Below are positions 17,794 to 25,477 of a stretch of 64,000 nt of DNA, in pieces. The stretch lies in NCBI GenBank assembly GCA_023264735.1, contig JAHFVD010000026.1, forward strand, positions 1-64,000, written 5' to 3'. The notes beneath the pieces were generated by a model that saw only the letters and a program-made list of their open reading frames with translations, did no database searches and was not told the DNA's origin. Source of the DNA: Mycobacterium sp. (GTDB lineage: Bacteria; Actinomycetota; Actinomycetes; Mycobacteriales; Mycobacteriaceae). Position 1 is the first letter of the stretch, and every line of letters begins with the position of its first letter. Both the position numbers and the translations under genes were made by a program.

Positions 17794-17803
17794 TGTCTAG
17801 ACA
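17794..17803. promoter_or_regulatory. Perfect palindrome TGTCTAGACA, probable operator
   Basis: The 10-bp sequence equals its own reverse complement and lies in an AT-rich stretch between the TetR gene (17709, minus) and the operon starting at 17921 (plus). Its place fits a TetR operator controlling both. Confidence 0.5.
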
Positions 17804-17920
17804 CGATGTTAGTGTGAGCTGGTCCACAGTCGCCAGGCGGCACCATCACGCCGGTCGCTGCAGAGAAACCGCAGTTCAGCGGGGCGTGCGAGCGCGAAAC
17901 AATAAGGAGAGGCCGAATCG

Positions 17921-18955
17921 ATGAGTCCCACGTTCAGTCTGAGTTGGTCGCCGCTGGTCCAGGGCCAGGGCTGGCCGCCCAACATCCAGCCGGCCCCCGG
18001 TGACTTCAGCGTCAGCCTGGGTGCGGAGATCGCGTTCTTCCTCATCGCGGGCGCTCTGGTGGTCGTGTTCGCGCTGCCCTGGGCCATCAGGGCCGCAGTG
18101 CGCAGCCGCAACTACATTCCCCTGATCGTGATGGCCAGTGGCCTGATCTGCAGCCTGCTCGAGCCGATGCTCGACCTGCTCGGCCACCTGCACTGGGCCA
18201 ACAACCTCATGCCGGCGTTCACCAACTTCGGCATCACCGTGCCCCTGCTCATCCCGCCGTGCTACGTGGCGTTCCTGGGGCTCGAGGCCTACTTCTGCTA
18301 CTTCGTGATCCGCAACGGCGCGCACGCGTCGCACTTCGTGATGCTGCTCGGCATGGGCATCGTCACCGATGCCGTCATGGAAACCGCGGGCATCAACCTG
18401 GGCACCTACCTCTACTACGGTGTGCAGCCGTTCAGCTTCCTGAACTTCCCGTACTGGTGGGGCTTCATCAACGGTGGTTCGTTCGTCACGATCGGTGCCA
18501 TCCTGGCCTTCGCAGTACCGAGACTGAAAGGCGCACACAAGCTCTGGCTGCTGCTGGTGGCTCCGTTCGGCATGATGGTCGCCTACTTCGGGGTTGGCTT
18601 CCCGCACATCCTGATCCACAACTCCACGCTGCCGACCCCGGTGCGCTGGCTGGGTGCCGCCGTCATGATGGCGATGATGGTGGGCTGGATGTTCGTCCTG
18701 CATCGCCTTGTCGGGCGGTCGAATACGCTGTCGGCCCCCAAGTGGACCTTCTGGCGGGTGTTCGCCTACGGCAAGTTCATCCCGACCCGCAAGGGCCGGC
18801 ATGCCTTGTGGCTCAAGATGTGCGAAGAGGGTGGCGTCAAGCCCGGCGACGGGATCGCGGTCGACCCCGAGGATCCGGCGCAGGCGCTCATCGTCGGCCC
18901 GACGATCATCGCCAACGGCGGCCAGCAGAATCGCCAGCCCGCGACCTCGGTCTAA
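17921..18955 (+). CDS. AveC-superfamily membrane protein, 'EPxxD' type, copy 2
   Basis: 344-residue polytopic protein, ATG at 17921 after AAGGAGAG. Motif 1: ASGLICSLLEPMLDLLGHLHW. Motif 2: GIVTDAVMETAGINLGTYLYYG, then FPYWWGFINGGSF. It has a cytoplasmic-looking C-terminal tail (from about residue 270) that is longer than in the other copies (KWTFWRVFAYGKFIPTRKG and an acidic end). First gene of a plus-strand run with the FAD enzyme at 19043 and the genes to 22332. Pairing with a phytoene-desaturase-like flavoenzyme suggests both act on one membrane-dissolved substrate (inference). Confidence 0.8.
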   Translation: MSPTFSLSWSPLVQGQGWPPNIQPAPGDFSVSLGAEIAFFLIAGALVVVFALPWAIRAAVRSRNYIPLIVMASGLICSLLEPMLDLLGHLHWANNLMPAFTNFGITVPLLIPPCYVAFLGLEAYFCYFVIRNGAHASHFVMLLGMGIVTDAVMETAGINLGTYLYYGVQPFSFLNFPYWWGFINGGSFVTIGAILAFAVPRLKGAHKLWLLLVAPFGMMVAYFGVGFPHILIHNSTLPTPVRWLGAAVMMAMMVGWMFVLHRLVGRSNTLSAPKWTFWRVFAYGKFIPTRKGRHALWLKMCEEGGVKPGDGIAVDPEDPAQALIVGPTIIANGGQQNRQPATSV

Positions 18956-19042
18956 CTCACGGCGCGGTGGGCCGGCTCCGCAATTCGGTTCCGGCCCATC
19001 GTATTCCGTCCGCCAATCTCCTACGTCTGATGAGGATCTGTG

Positions 19043-20758
19043 ATGTCCCAAGTTGCCCAGACCCCACGTGAAGCCGATGTCGTCGTCGTCGGCTCCGGGC
19101 ACAACGGTCTTGTCGCGGCGGCCTATCTGGCCAAAGCCGGCCTGAAGGTCTTGGTGGTGGAGGCTGCCGCCACCGCCGGCGGTATGACGTCGACGAATTC
19201 GTTCGCCCCGGAAGCCCCGGAGTACACGATCAACGAGGCCTCGATCCAGGCGTCGCTGTTCCGCACCACGACGATCAACGACGACCTGGAGCTGTCGACC
19301 CGCTACGGGCTGCGTCAGACCGTGATCGACCCCGCGCACTTCCAACTGGCCGCCGACGGAAGCTCATTGGGACTCTGGCGCGATCCACGCAAGACCGCTT
19401 CTGAGCTGGAGCACTTCTCCCGCAAGGATGCCCGGGCGCTGCTCGAGCTCTACGAAGTGATCGACGCGGCCGTCGAGATCGGCCTACCCATGATGCAGAC
19501 CAACGCCGTGACACCCGACATCTCGGCAATCATGAAGGCCGCCAAGGGTGTTGCGAAGAACCGCAAACAACTCAGCGCCATCGGGCGCTGGATGGCCAGT
19601 TCGCAGACCGAGGCGGTCGAGGAAAGCTTCGAGCACGACATGATCCGGGCGCCGTTGCTGACGTCGCTGCCGTTCATGCCGTTCGACGCCGACCTGTCCG
19701 GCTGGTCGCTGATCTACCTCGGCGTCCTGTCCAAGTACGGCGTTGCCATGTTCCATGGCGGCACGGGCTCGCTGCCGAAGGCGTTGATCGGAGTGCTCAA
19801 GGACAACGGCGGCGACATCATCACCAGTTCGCCCGTCGAAGAACTGATCATCGAGCACAATCGCTGTGTGGGTGTCCGAGTCCGCGGCGGCGCCGAGATC
19901 CGCGCCCGCCGCGGTGTTTTGACCGCCTGCAGCCCGAAGACCACGCTGACCCGGCTACTTCCCCGCGGCGTTCTGGAGCACAAGAAGCAGGTGGCCGCCG
20001 ACCACATCCCGACCCGTAAGCGCGGTATCGCCGACGCGAAGGTCAATGTCGCGCTCTCAGGCCGGGTGGACATGTCCAAGCACGAGAAGTGGCGCGGCGA
20101 CGGCATCGATCTGCGGCTGGCGTGCAACTGCTACCACACCTACGAGCAGGCCAAGGAGGCTGCGAAGGCCTGCGTGCGCGGCCAGGTACCCGACGCGATC
20201 CCCGGGCTGGCGCAGGTGACCAACGCGTTCGATCCGTCCATGTCGCCGCCCGGCAAGGACCTGTGGTGGTTCTGGACCGGGCTGACCCCGTCCTTCCCCG
20301 AAGAGGGCTGGGACGTGGCACGCAAGAAGATCACCGACAGCATCATCAAAGACGCCGAACAGTACTACAAGGGCGTCGAGGATCTTCAGGTCGCTGTGCG
20401 GCCGCTGGTGCTTCCCGACATCGAAGAGCGGTTCTGGGCCATCGACGGTTCGGTGTACCACGTCGATCCGACGATCAGCCGGTTCGGCCCCAACAAGCCG
20501 GTCAGCGGATTCGCCGGCTATCGCACCCCGGTCGACGGGCTGTTCCTGACCGGATCCGGCACGCACCCCGTCGCCGGGATCAGCGGAATGCCCGGGCAGA
20601 ACGCGGCACGCACGATGCTCAAGGACTTCCGCCTCGAGGATCAGGGCGGACGGCTCGGGGCCCTGAAGGAGCGACTGCGCCGGGAACGCCGACGGGTTGC
20701 GCTCACCGAAGATCCATACGCGAGCGGGCCTAACGACCCGTTCCCCGGCGTACTCTGA
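19043..20758 (+). CDS. PYROXD2/phytoene-desaturase-like FAD oxidoreductase
   Basis: 571 residues. The FAD-binding motif VVVGSGHNGLVAAAYLAKAG is at about residues 13-32, followed by VVEAAATAGGMTSTN. The C-terminal FAD motif reads PVDGLFLTGSGTHPVAGISGMPGQNAA. Mid-protein (WSLIYLGVLSKYGVAMFHGGTGSLPKAL) matches the copy at 35785. Members desaturate or isomerise lipophilic compounds such as carotenoids, or have unknown substrates. ATG 19043 follows GAGGA; a GTG one codon earlier is also possible. Located between an EPxxD-type membrane protein and a PPxP-type membrane protein. Confidence 0.88.
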   Translation: MSQVAQTPREADVVVVGSGHNGLVAAAYLAKAGLKVLVVEAAATAGGMTSTNSFAPEAPEYTINEASIQASLFRTTTINDDLELSTRYGLRQTVIDPAHFQLAADGSSLGLWRDPRKTASELEHFSRKDARALLELYEVIDAAVEIGLPMMQTNAVTPDISAIMKAAKGVAKNRKQLSAIGRWMASSQTEAVEESFEHDMIRAPLLTSLPFMPFDADLSGWSLIYLGVLSKYGVAMFHGGTGSLPKALIGVLKDNGGDIITSSPVEELIIEHNRCVGVRVRGGAEIRARRGVLTACSPKTTLTRLLPRGVLEHKKQVAADHIPTRKRGIADAKVNVALSGRVDMSKHEKWRGDGIDLRLACNCYHTYEQAKEAAKACVRGQVPDAIPGLAQVTNAFDPSMSPPGKDLWWFWTGLTPSFPEEGWDVARKKITDSIIKDAEQYYKGVEDLQVAVRPLVLPDIEERFWAIDGSVYHVDPTISRFGPNKPVSGFAGYRTPVDGLFLTGSGTHPVAGISGMPGQNAARTMLKDFRLEDQGGRLGALKERLRRERRRVALTEDPYASGPNDPFPGVL

Positions 20759-20762
20759 TCCG

Positions 20763-21470
20763 ATGACCCGAGACCTCCAGCGCACCATGGCGTTATCCGG
20801 TGCGGCATTCGTCCTCCTGCTGTTTCCGGCGATCATCATGGTTGGCCTGCTGCCGCCGATGTCGCCGATGCGGACCGCGGAGCAAGTGGCGCAGTTCTGG
20901 TCGACCAACACCGGTCTCAAGCGGGTGGGCCTGGTGATCATGCTGGCGGCCGCGGGATTACAGGCGCCCTTCGGCGCACTGATCGCGGTGCGGATCCGGC
21001 AGATGGAAGGCGGTCGGTACTCGGCCTTGGCCTACACCCAACTGGTCGGTACCGGCCTGGCGGTCGTTGCCATTCTCATGCCGACCTTTGCCTTCGCCGC
21101 CGCGTCCTATCGCCCGGAACGCGATCCGCAGATCACCCAGGCGCTGAACGATCTCGGGTGGCTGCCGTTCATCATGAATTGGCCGGCCGCCACCATCCAG
21201 TGTCTGGTCGTCGGTTTCGCGATTTTCGGTGCCGCCAAGGAAGTCTGGCCGCGTTGGTTGGGCTACTTCAACGTGTGGTGCGCCTTCATCTTCGCGGCCG
21301 GCGGGCTGGTGGTGCTGTTCAAGGACGGCGTCTTCGCATGGAACGGTCTGGTGGCGTTCTGGCTGGTGGCGGTGTTCTTCGGGGTGTGGTTCCTGGTGAT
21401 GTCCTGGCAGCTGTGGGTCAGCACGTCCAGTGACGAAACCCGCACGGCCGAGGATGCATTGGCGGCATGA
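20763..21470 (+). CDS. Six-helix membrane protein of the 'PPxPS' family, copy 2
   Basis: 235 residues, four bases after the FAD gene. The family marks are present: LLPPMSPMRTAEQVAQFW after helix 1, RIRQMEGGRYSALAYTQLVG, YRPERDPQITQALNDLGWLPFIMNWPA, WPRWLGYFNVW and KDGVFAWNGLVAFW. Six hydrophobic segments. Its stop overlaps the start of the NorE-like gene (ATGA), so it is translated with the cytochrome-oxidase-like pair. Function unknown; consistent pairing with the FAD enzymes suggests a partner role. Confidence 0.82.
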   Translation: MTRDLQRTMALSGAAFVLLLFPAIIMVGLLPPMSPMRTAEQVAQFWSTNTGLKRVGLVIMLAAAGLQAPFGALIAVRIRQMEGGRYSALAYTQLVGTGLAVVAILMPTFAFAAASYRPERDPQITQALNDLGWLPFIMNWPAATIQCLVVGFAIFGAAKEVWPRWLGYFNVWCAFIFAAGGLVVLFKDGVFAWNGLVAFWLVAVFFGVWFLVMSWQLWVSTSSDETRTAEDALAA

Positions 21471-22060
21471 CGCTGTTGGGCGATGTCGAGCCGGACCGTA
21501 CGAGCGAGCGGCGGATTCCCGGCGAGGAAGGCATCTGGGTCTTCGTCCTCGGCGATATGACGGTATTCGCGCTGTTCTTCGGGACCTTCATGTATTCGCG
21601 GGGCAAGAACCCGCAGGCTTTCGCCGCGGGACACGCCGACCTTCACGTCGCGCTGGGCACGGTGAACACCGTTCTGCTGCTGAGCAGTTCGCTGTTGGTC
21701 GCCATCGGTGTGCAGCGGGTGCTCAGTGGTCGTCATCACGATGCCACCCGGCTGTTCGCCGGTGCCCTCGGATGTGGCGCCGGCTTCGTCGCCGTCAAAG
21801 CCATCGAGTGGACGCAGCTGTTCAGCACGGGCAAGGGCGTCGGCAGCGGCGAGTACTTCTCCTATTACTTCGTGTTCACCGGCATCCATCTGATGCACGT
21901 CGTGATCGGTCTGGCGATCCTGGGGCGGCTGATCGCACTCACTCGTCGCCCGGCTCTCGAAGGTAAGCAACGGCAGTTCTGCGAGACCGGTGGAATCTTC
22001 TGGCACATGGTCGATCTGTTGTGGGTGGTCCTGTTCGCGCTCTTCTACCTGGTGAGGTGA
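21467..22060 (+). CDS. Cytochrome c oxidase subunit III-like protein (NorE type)
   Basis: 197 residues, five predicted membrane helices. The N-terminal RIPGEEGIWVFVLGDMTVF is characteristic of NorE-like members of the subunit III family, as are FSYYFVFTGIHLMHVVIGL and the end GGIFWHMVDLLWVVLFALFY. In denitrifiers NorE accompanies nitric oxide reductase and is not catalytic. No oxidase or reductase large subunit is encoded nearby. It overlaps the preceding membrane gene and is followed after two bases by the NorF-like gene. Confidence 0.85.
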   Translation: MTLLGDVEPDRTSERRIPGEEGIWVFVLGDMTVFALFFGTFMYSRGKNPQAFAAGHADLHVALGTVNTVLLLSSSLLVAIGVQRVLSGRHHDATRLFAGALGCGAGFVAVKAIEWTQLFSTGKGVGSGEYFSYYFVFTGIHLMHVVIGLAILGRLIALTRRPALEGKQRQFCETGGIFWHMVDLLWVVLFALFYLVR

Positions 22061-22062
22061 CG

Positions 22063-22332
22063 ATGACTGCCACCCGTCGGTTGACCCTGGTCTGGATTGT
22101 CCTGCTGGTACTGACATTTGGGTCGTTTCTGGTCGGCGTCGAGCAGAGCGCCGATTTCGCCGGGGTCGCGGCAATCGCGATCATCGGCATCGCCCTTTTC
22201 AAGGTGCGCCTGATCGGTTTGCATTTCATGGATGTGCGGATTGCCCCGACGGCCCTGCGTGTGCTGTTCGAGGGCTACGTGCTCGTCGTCTTCGCGGCGC
22301 TGGTCGTCCTGGACGTGGTGGTCAAGCCCTAG
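22063..22332 (+). CDS. Small membrane protein, cytochrome oxidase subunit IV / NorF-like
   Basis: 89 residues with three hydrophobic segments: LTLVWIVLLVLTFGSFLVG, GVAAIAIIGIALFKVRLIGLHFMDV and YVLVVFAALVVLDVVV. The FKVRLIGLHFMDVR stretch is typical of the prokaryotic subunit IV/NorF group (normally K-x-R-L-V-x-x-H-F-M-E). It directly follows NorE, as NorF does in nor clusters. Convergent with the TetR gene at 22336. Confidence 0.8.
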   Translation: MTATRRLTLVWIVLLVLTFGSFLVGVEQSADFAGVAAIAIIGIALFKVRLIGLHFMDVRIAPTALRVLFEGYVLVVFAALVVLDVVVKP

Positions 22333-22335
22333 TCG

Positions 22336-22974
22336 TCACTCCGGCGGCGTGCGGCGGTACACCACCCGCCAGACGATGTCGGTGAGCGCATCGAGCTCAC
22401 GACTGACTTCGTCATCGTCGGCCGCCCCGACGACCTGATAGAGGCCGCGCTCGATCATCCAGATCAGCCATCGCGCAGTGCGTTCGGCGTCCAGATCGGG
22501 ATCGGCGGTCCCGGCACTTTGCGCGTCGACGATGTATCTGCCGAGAGCCGGCACCACCTGATTGATGAGCACCTGGTGTTGCTCGCGCACCCGGGGGTCA
22601 TAGGCCGCGGTCTCGACCACGGTGCCCAGGATCGTTCGGTGCTCACGATAGGTGTCGATGGGAATCTGCAGTGCGGCACGGAGATCCGCCTTCGTCGCGT
22701 CCGGGGAGAGATCCCACCACGACGATCCCGTCGACACCAGGTCACCGATCACGTCGGCGGCCATCGCGACCAGCAGGTCGCCCTTGTCGTTGAAGTAGAC
22801 GTAGAACGTGGACCGCGAGATGCCGCCCGCGGTGATGATGGCCTCCACGCTGAGGTCCGCGTAGGCGGCACCGCCCTCGACGAGCTTCTCGACGACGTCG
22901 ACGAAGTGCCTGCTCAGCATCCCGCGCCGCTGGGAATGCGACAGCTGCAACGGACGGTTCGGGGCGGCATCCAC
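22336..22974 (-). CDS. TetR-family regulator
   Basis: 212 residues from the GTG at 22974. This start is a judgement: the frame stays open far upstream, but the operator at 23007-23036 must lie outside the gene. An ATG about 18 codons downstream is the alternative. The DNA-binding part reads YADLSVEAIITAGGISRSTFYVYFNDKGDLLVAM. The C-terminal domain (RTARWLIWMIERGLYQVV) closely resembles that of the regulators at 30563 and 31233. Divergent from the FAD gene at 23053. Confidence 0.85.
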   Translation of the reverse strand: MDAAPNRPLQLSHSQRRGMLSRHFVDVVEKLVEGGAAYADLSVEAIITAGGISRSTFYVYFNDKGDLLVAMAADVIGDLVSTGSSWWDLSPDATKADLRAALQIPIDTYREHRTILGTVVETAAYDPRVREQHQVLINQVVPALGRYIVDAQSAGTADPDLDAERTARWLIWMIERGLYQVVGAADDDEVSRELDALTDIVWRVVYRRTPPE

Positions 22975-23006
22975 GGGAGTCAGTGTACTGATAGTCCACC
23001 AATCGA

Positions 23007-23036
23007 ACAGAATGTATGGACTGCCATACACTCTGT
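23007..23036. promoter_or_regulatory. 30-bp palindromic operator
   Basis: ACAGAATGTATGG (23007-23019), ACTG, CCATACACTCTGT (23024-23036). The arms are complementary except for one position each. The core TGTATGG-N4-CCATACA is perfect. It lies between the TetR gene (start 22974, minus) and the FAD gene (start 23053, plus), the classic place for a self-regulating TetR operator. Confidence 0.75.
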
Positions 23037-23052
23037 CCGATACGGTGACAGC

Positions 23053-24390
23053 ATGAACGATCGTTCGAAGATTTTCGTGGTGGGAGCTGGCCCTTCTGGG
23101 CTGGCCGCGGCATGGCGCCTGCAGGAGTCCGGCCGTGATGTGGTGGTTTTCGAATCCCGGGATCGCGTCGGCGGCCAGCTGTTGTCGGTCAAGCGCGAGG
23201 GCTTCCTGATGGAGGCGGGCACCACGATCCTGCCCGAGGCCTACGACAGCGTGATGGGTCTGGTTCGGGATGTCGGAATGACCGACGACCTGGTGCCCGC
23301 GAACTCGCTGATGGGCTTCATGAGGGGCGACCAGTTGCACCTGATGCGGTCCAACCACCTGATCCTCGATGCGGCACGCACCAAACTGCTGTCGTTGCGC
23401 TCCAAGGTCAAGGTCGCCAAGCTCGCCCTTGATTCGTTCCGATTGCGCAATCTACTGAGCTACGAGGACCTTTCGGTCGCGGCCGAGTACGACGTCGAGA
23501 CACCGGAGGACTACTGCCGACGCCGCGGTCTCGACGGCGAACTCTACGACTACCTGATCGAGCCGACGGTGCGCGGCGGCGCAGGGGTACCGGGCGACGT
23601 CATCTCGGTCGTTGAGTTCTTCTTCTTATGGCAGAAAGTGCTCGGCTCAAGGCTTTTCGCCTTTCGCGACGGGTATTCCTCATTTCCACAACGGATCGCC
23701 GACAAACTGCCCGACGTGCGATTGAACACCCGGGTGCACACCGTTGTCGAGAGCGGCGGCGAGGTGACCATCACCTACGAAGATGCCCGCGGCGTCCATA
23801 CCGAGACCGGCGCCGGAGCAATCGTCTCCAGCATGGGCAATGAAGTCCCCGACCTGCTCCCCCAACTCGATCCCGACCGGGCGGAATTCCTACGCCGGCT
23901 CAACTACACCTCCACCATGTCGATCAACCTCGCACTCAAGCGAGTTCCCGACTGCGCGGCGTCTTTCATCGTGGTACCCAGACCGGTATCCGAGGGCCTG
24001 TTCGCAATCATCCTCGAACACAACAAGGTTCCCGGCCGCGCACCGGCGGGCAAAGGCCTGGTGTCGCTGTTCATGATGAACCAGTGGGCGATCGACCACA
24101 TGGACGCAGGCGACGAGGAGATCCTGGCCGACGCGTTGCGCGAGGCGGAGAAGGCCCTTCCGGGTCTTTCCGCGGACATCGAATTCACCCGCGTCAACCG
24201 CTGGTATCCGGTTCTGGTGTACAGCCATCCGGGCTTGTACAAGAAGCTCGGCGCGTTTCATGCCAGCCGAGATCTCAAGAGCCGCATCCATCTTGCCGGT
24301 TCGTACAACTCGTCGGGCAACGTCAATACCGCGACGACTGCCGGTGAGCGCGCGGCGCGGGAACTGCTCGCCGCTCTCCGGGGCGGGTGA
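23053..24390 (+). CDS. FAD-dependent amine-oxidase/protoporphyrinogen-oxidase-like enzyme
   Basis: 445 residues. The FAD motif IFVVGAGPSGLAAAWRLQ is at residues 7-24, followed by VVFESRDRVGGQLLS and a substrate lid starting GFLMEAGTTILPEAYDSVM. The C-terminal FAD contact is IHLAGSYNSSGNVNTATTAGERAA. The middle EPTVRGGAGVPGDVISVVEFF is typical of the protoporphyrinogen oxidase/phytoene dehydrogenase superfamily. It differs from the PYROXD2-like copies at 19043 and 35785. The first gene of a three-gene run with an EPxxD membrane protein and a 49-residue peptide; controlled by the operator just upstream. Confidence 0.87.
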   Translation: MNDRSKIFVVGAGPSGLAAAWRLQESGRDVVVFESRDRVGGQLLSVKREGFLMEAGTTILPEAYDSVMGLVRDVGMTDDLVPANSLMGFMRGDQLHLMRSNHLILDAARTKLLSLRSKVKVAKLALDSFRLRNLLSYEDLSVAAEYDVETPEDYCRRRGLDGELYDYLIEPTVRGGAGVPGDVISVVEFFFLWQKVLGSRLFAFRDGYSSFPQRIADKLPDVRLNTRVHTVVESGGEVTITYEDARGVHTETGAGAIVSSMGNEVPDLLPQLDPDRAEFLRRLNYTSTMSINLALKRVPDCAASFIVVPRPVSEGLFAIILEHNKVPGRAPAGKGLVSLFMMNQWAIDHMDAGDEEILADALREAEKALPGLSADIEFTRVNRWYPVLVYSHPGLYKKLGAFHASRDLKSRIHLAGSYNSSGNVNTATTAGERAARELLAALRGG

Positions 24391-24393
24391 GGC

Positions 24394-25212
24394 ATGTTCG
24401 CCACCGCGCAGTTCAACATTCCGGTTCCGCCGGACATGGTCTTTCCGCGAGTTCCGCAGATTGCCGCGGAGATCACGCTGTGGGTCGTGGTCGCCGGGTT
24501 CGTGATCTACGCGGTGCGGGAGTGGCGACGAACCGGTTCACCGCTGGGGCTCGCCCTGCTGGCCGGCGGTGGCATCGCCCTGTTGAACGAACCGCTCGAC
24601 GACATCCTCGGACTGGTTCATCATCCGCGGCCCGGCCAGCATGTGTTGTTCGAGACGATGGGGCCGATCCCGCACTGGGGATTGCCCACCTACATCATCT
24701 TCTTTGGCGGAATCGCGTACGTCCTGTTGATGGAGCTTCGGAAGCTCAAATTCACGCCAAAGGCGTTCTGGACCGGCATCGTCATCACGTTCGTCGCCGA
24801 TCTGCTCATCGAGATGCCCCTATTGCACTTTCGGCTCTATACCTACTTCGGCTACGGCGACGTTCCCATGTCAGTCGGCGGATTCCCGATCTACTGGTTG
24901 TTCATCAACACCACCGGCCCGATCCTGACCGCCGCCATTCTGTTCGCCGCGCCCACCTACTTTCGCGGCTGGCGTGCCCCGCTCGTCGTCTTCCTTCCCC
25001 TCGTCACCGACACCGCCTGTAGCGCCGCGGTCGGCCTGCCGGTCTACAACGCACTGCACACCCCAGCCGCGCCGGCGTGGCTGACCTGGGGTGGCGCGCT
25101 GGCCTCCTGCGCGATCGGAATGGTCCTGCTGGATGCCATGGCGCGATGGATCTACGCCCACACCCGCACATTGCAGTACCACGCACGCGACCTAGAGGAG
25201 GCAAAAGCATGA
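24394..25212 (+). CDS. AveC-superfamily membrane protein, 'EPxxD' type, copy 3
   Basis: 272 residues, three bases after the FAD gene. Motif 1: AGGGIALLNEPLDDILGLVHH. Motif 2: VADLLIEMPLLHFRLYTYFGYG, followed by GGFPIYWLFINTTGP. Seven hydrophobic segments can be counted. Of the four EPxxD copies it and the one at 41375 agree best in motif 1 (GGGIAxLxEPxxDxLGL). Its stop overlaps the start of the 49-residue peptide gene. Confidence 0.82.
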   Translation: MFATAQFNIPVPPDMVFPRVPQIAAEITLWVVVAGFVIYAVREWRRTGSPLGLALLAGGGIALLNEPLDDILGLVHHPRPGQHVLFETMGPIPHWGLPTYIIFFGGIAYVLLMELRKLKFTPKAFWTGIVITFVADLLIEMPLLHFRLYTYFGYGDVPMSVGGFPIYWLFINTTGPILTAAILFAAPTYFRGWRAPLVVFLPLVTDTACSAAVGLPVYNALHTPAAPAWLTWGGALASCAIGMVLLDAMARWIYAHTRTLQYHARDLEEAKA

Positions 25213-25358
25213 AGGCGCGCAAGCTCATTCAGCGCACAGGCATCGCAACTGGCGCCGTCGGTGTGGGCCTACTCGTCGGCGGCCTGGCCGTCACACGGCT
25301 CCTACCGCCGTGGGTCCCATTGTCATGGCGACCACGGTGCCAACCTAAGTCCGACTAG
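25209..25358 (+). CDS. 49-residue single-helix membrane peptide
   Basis: Starts with an ATG that overlaps the preceding stop (ATGA), so coupling is likely. A basic N terminus (MKARKLIQRTG) precedes one hydrophobic segment (ATGAVGVGLLVGGLAV), then VPLSWRPRCQPKSD. Too short for a homology call, but a decayed copy of its C-terminal VPLSW-x-PR block survives at 35737-35778, which argues that it was once a real conserved gene. Its role may be as a small partner of the EPxxD membrane protein. Confidence 0.6.
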   Translation: MKARKLIQRTGIATGAVGVGLLVGGLAVTRLLPPWVPLSWRPRCQPKSD

Positions 25359-25386
25359 CCCTTTGCGTGATCTTTCCCGGCAGGCC
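25311..25386 (+). repeat. Left boundary repeat of the 10.4-kb block, with remnant of an FAD-gene 3' end
   Basis: About 62 bases here match 35740-35802 at roughly 80%, then both continue with TTTCCCGGCAGG after a 25-base gap on this side. Read on the minus strand, the part just past the peptide stop encodes DHAKG-stop, the same ending as the FAD enzyme at 35785. A decayed 3' end of such a gene therefore lies here, convergent to the peptide gene. The rest of 25387-25477 shows nothing recognisable. Confidence 0.7.
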
Positions 25387-25477
25387 AAACTCACTGGCCT
25401 GGCCAACCCCGCGAATTAGACTGTGGTGGATGACATTCCAGAACGATTAGGCGCATTCACCCTCGACCATCGCGCCG

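Noticed and set aside
21467..22332. Part of the respiratory cytochrome c oxidase
   Set aside because: The N-terminal motif is of NorE type and no subunit I/II genes are nearby.
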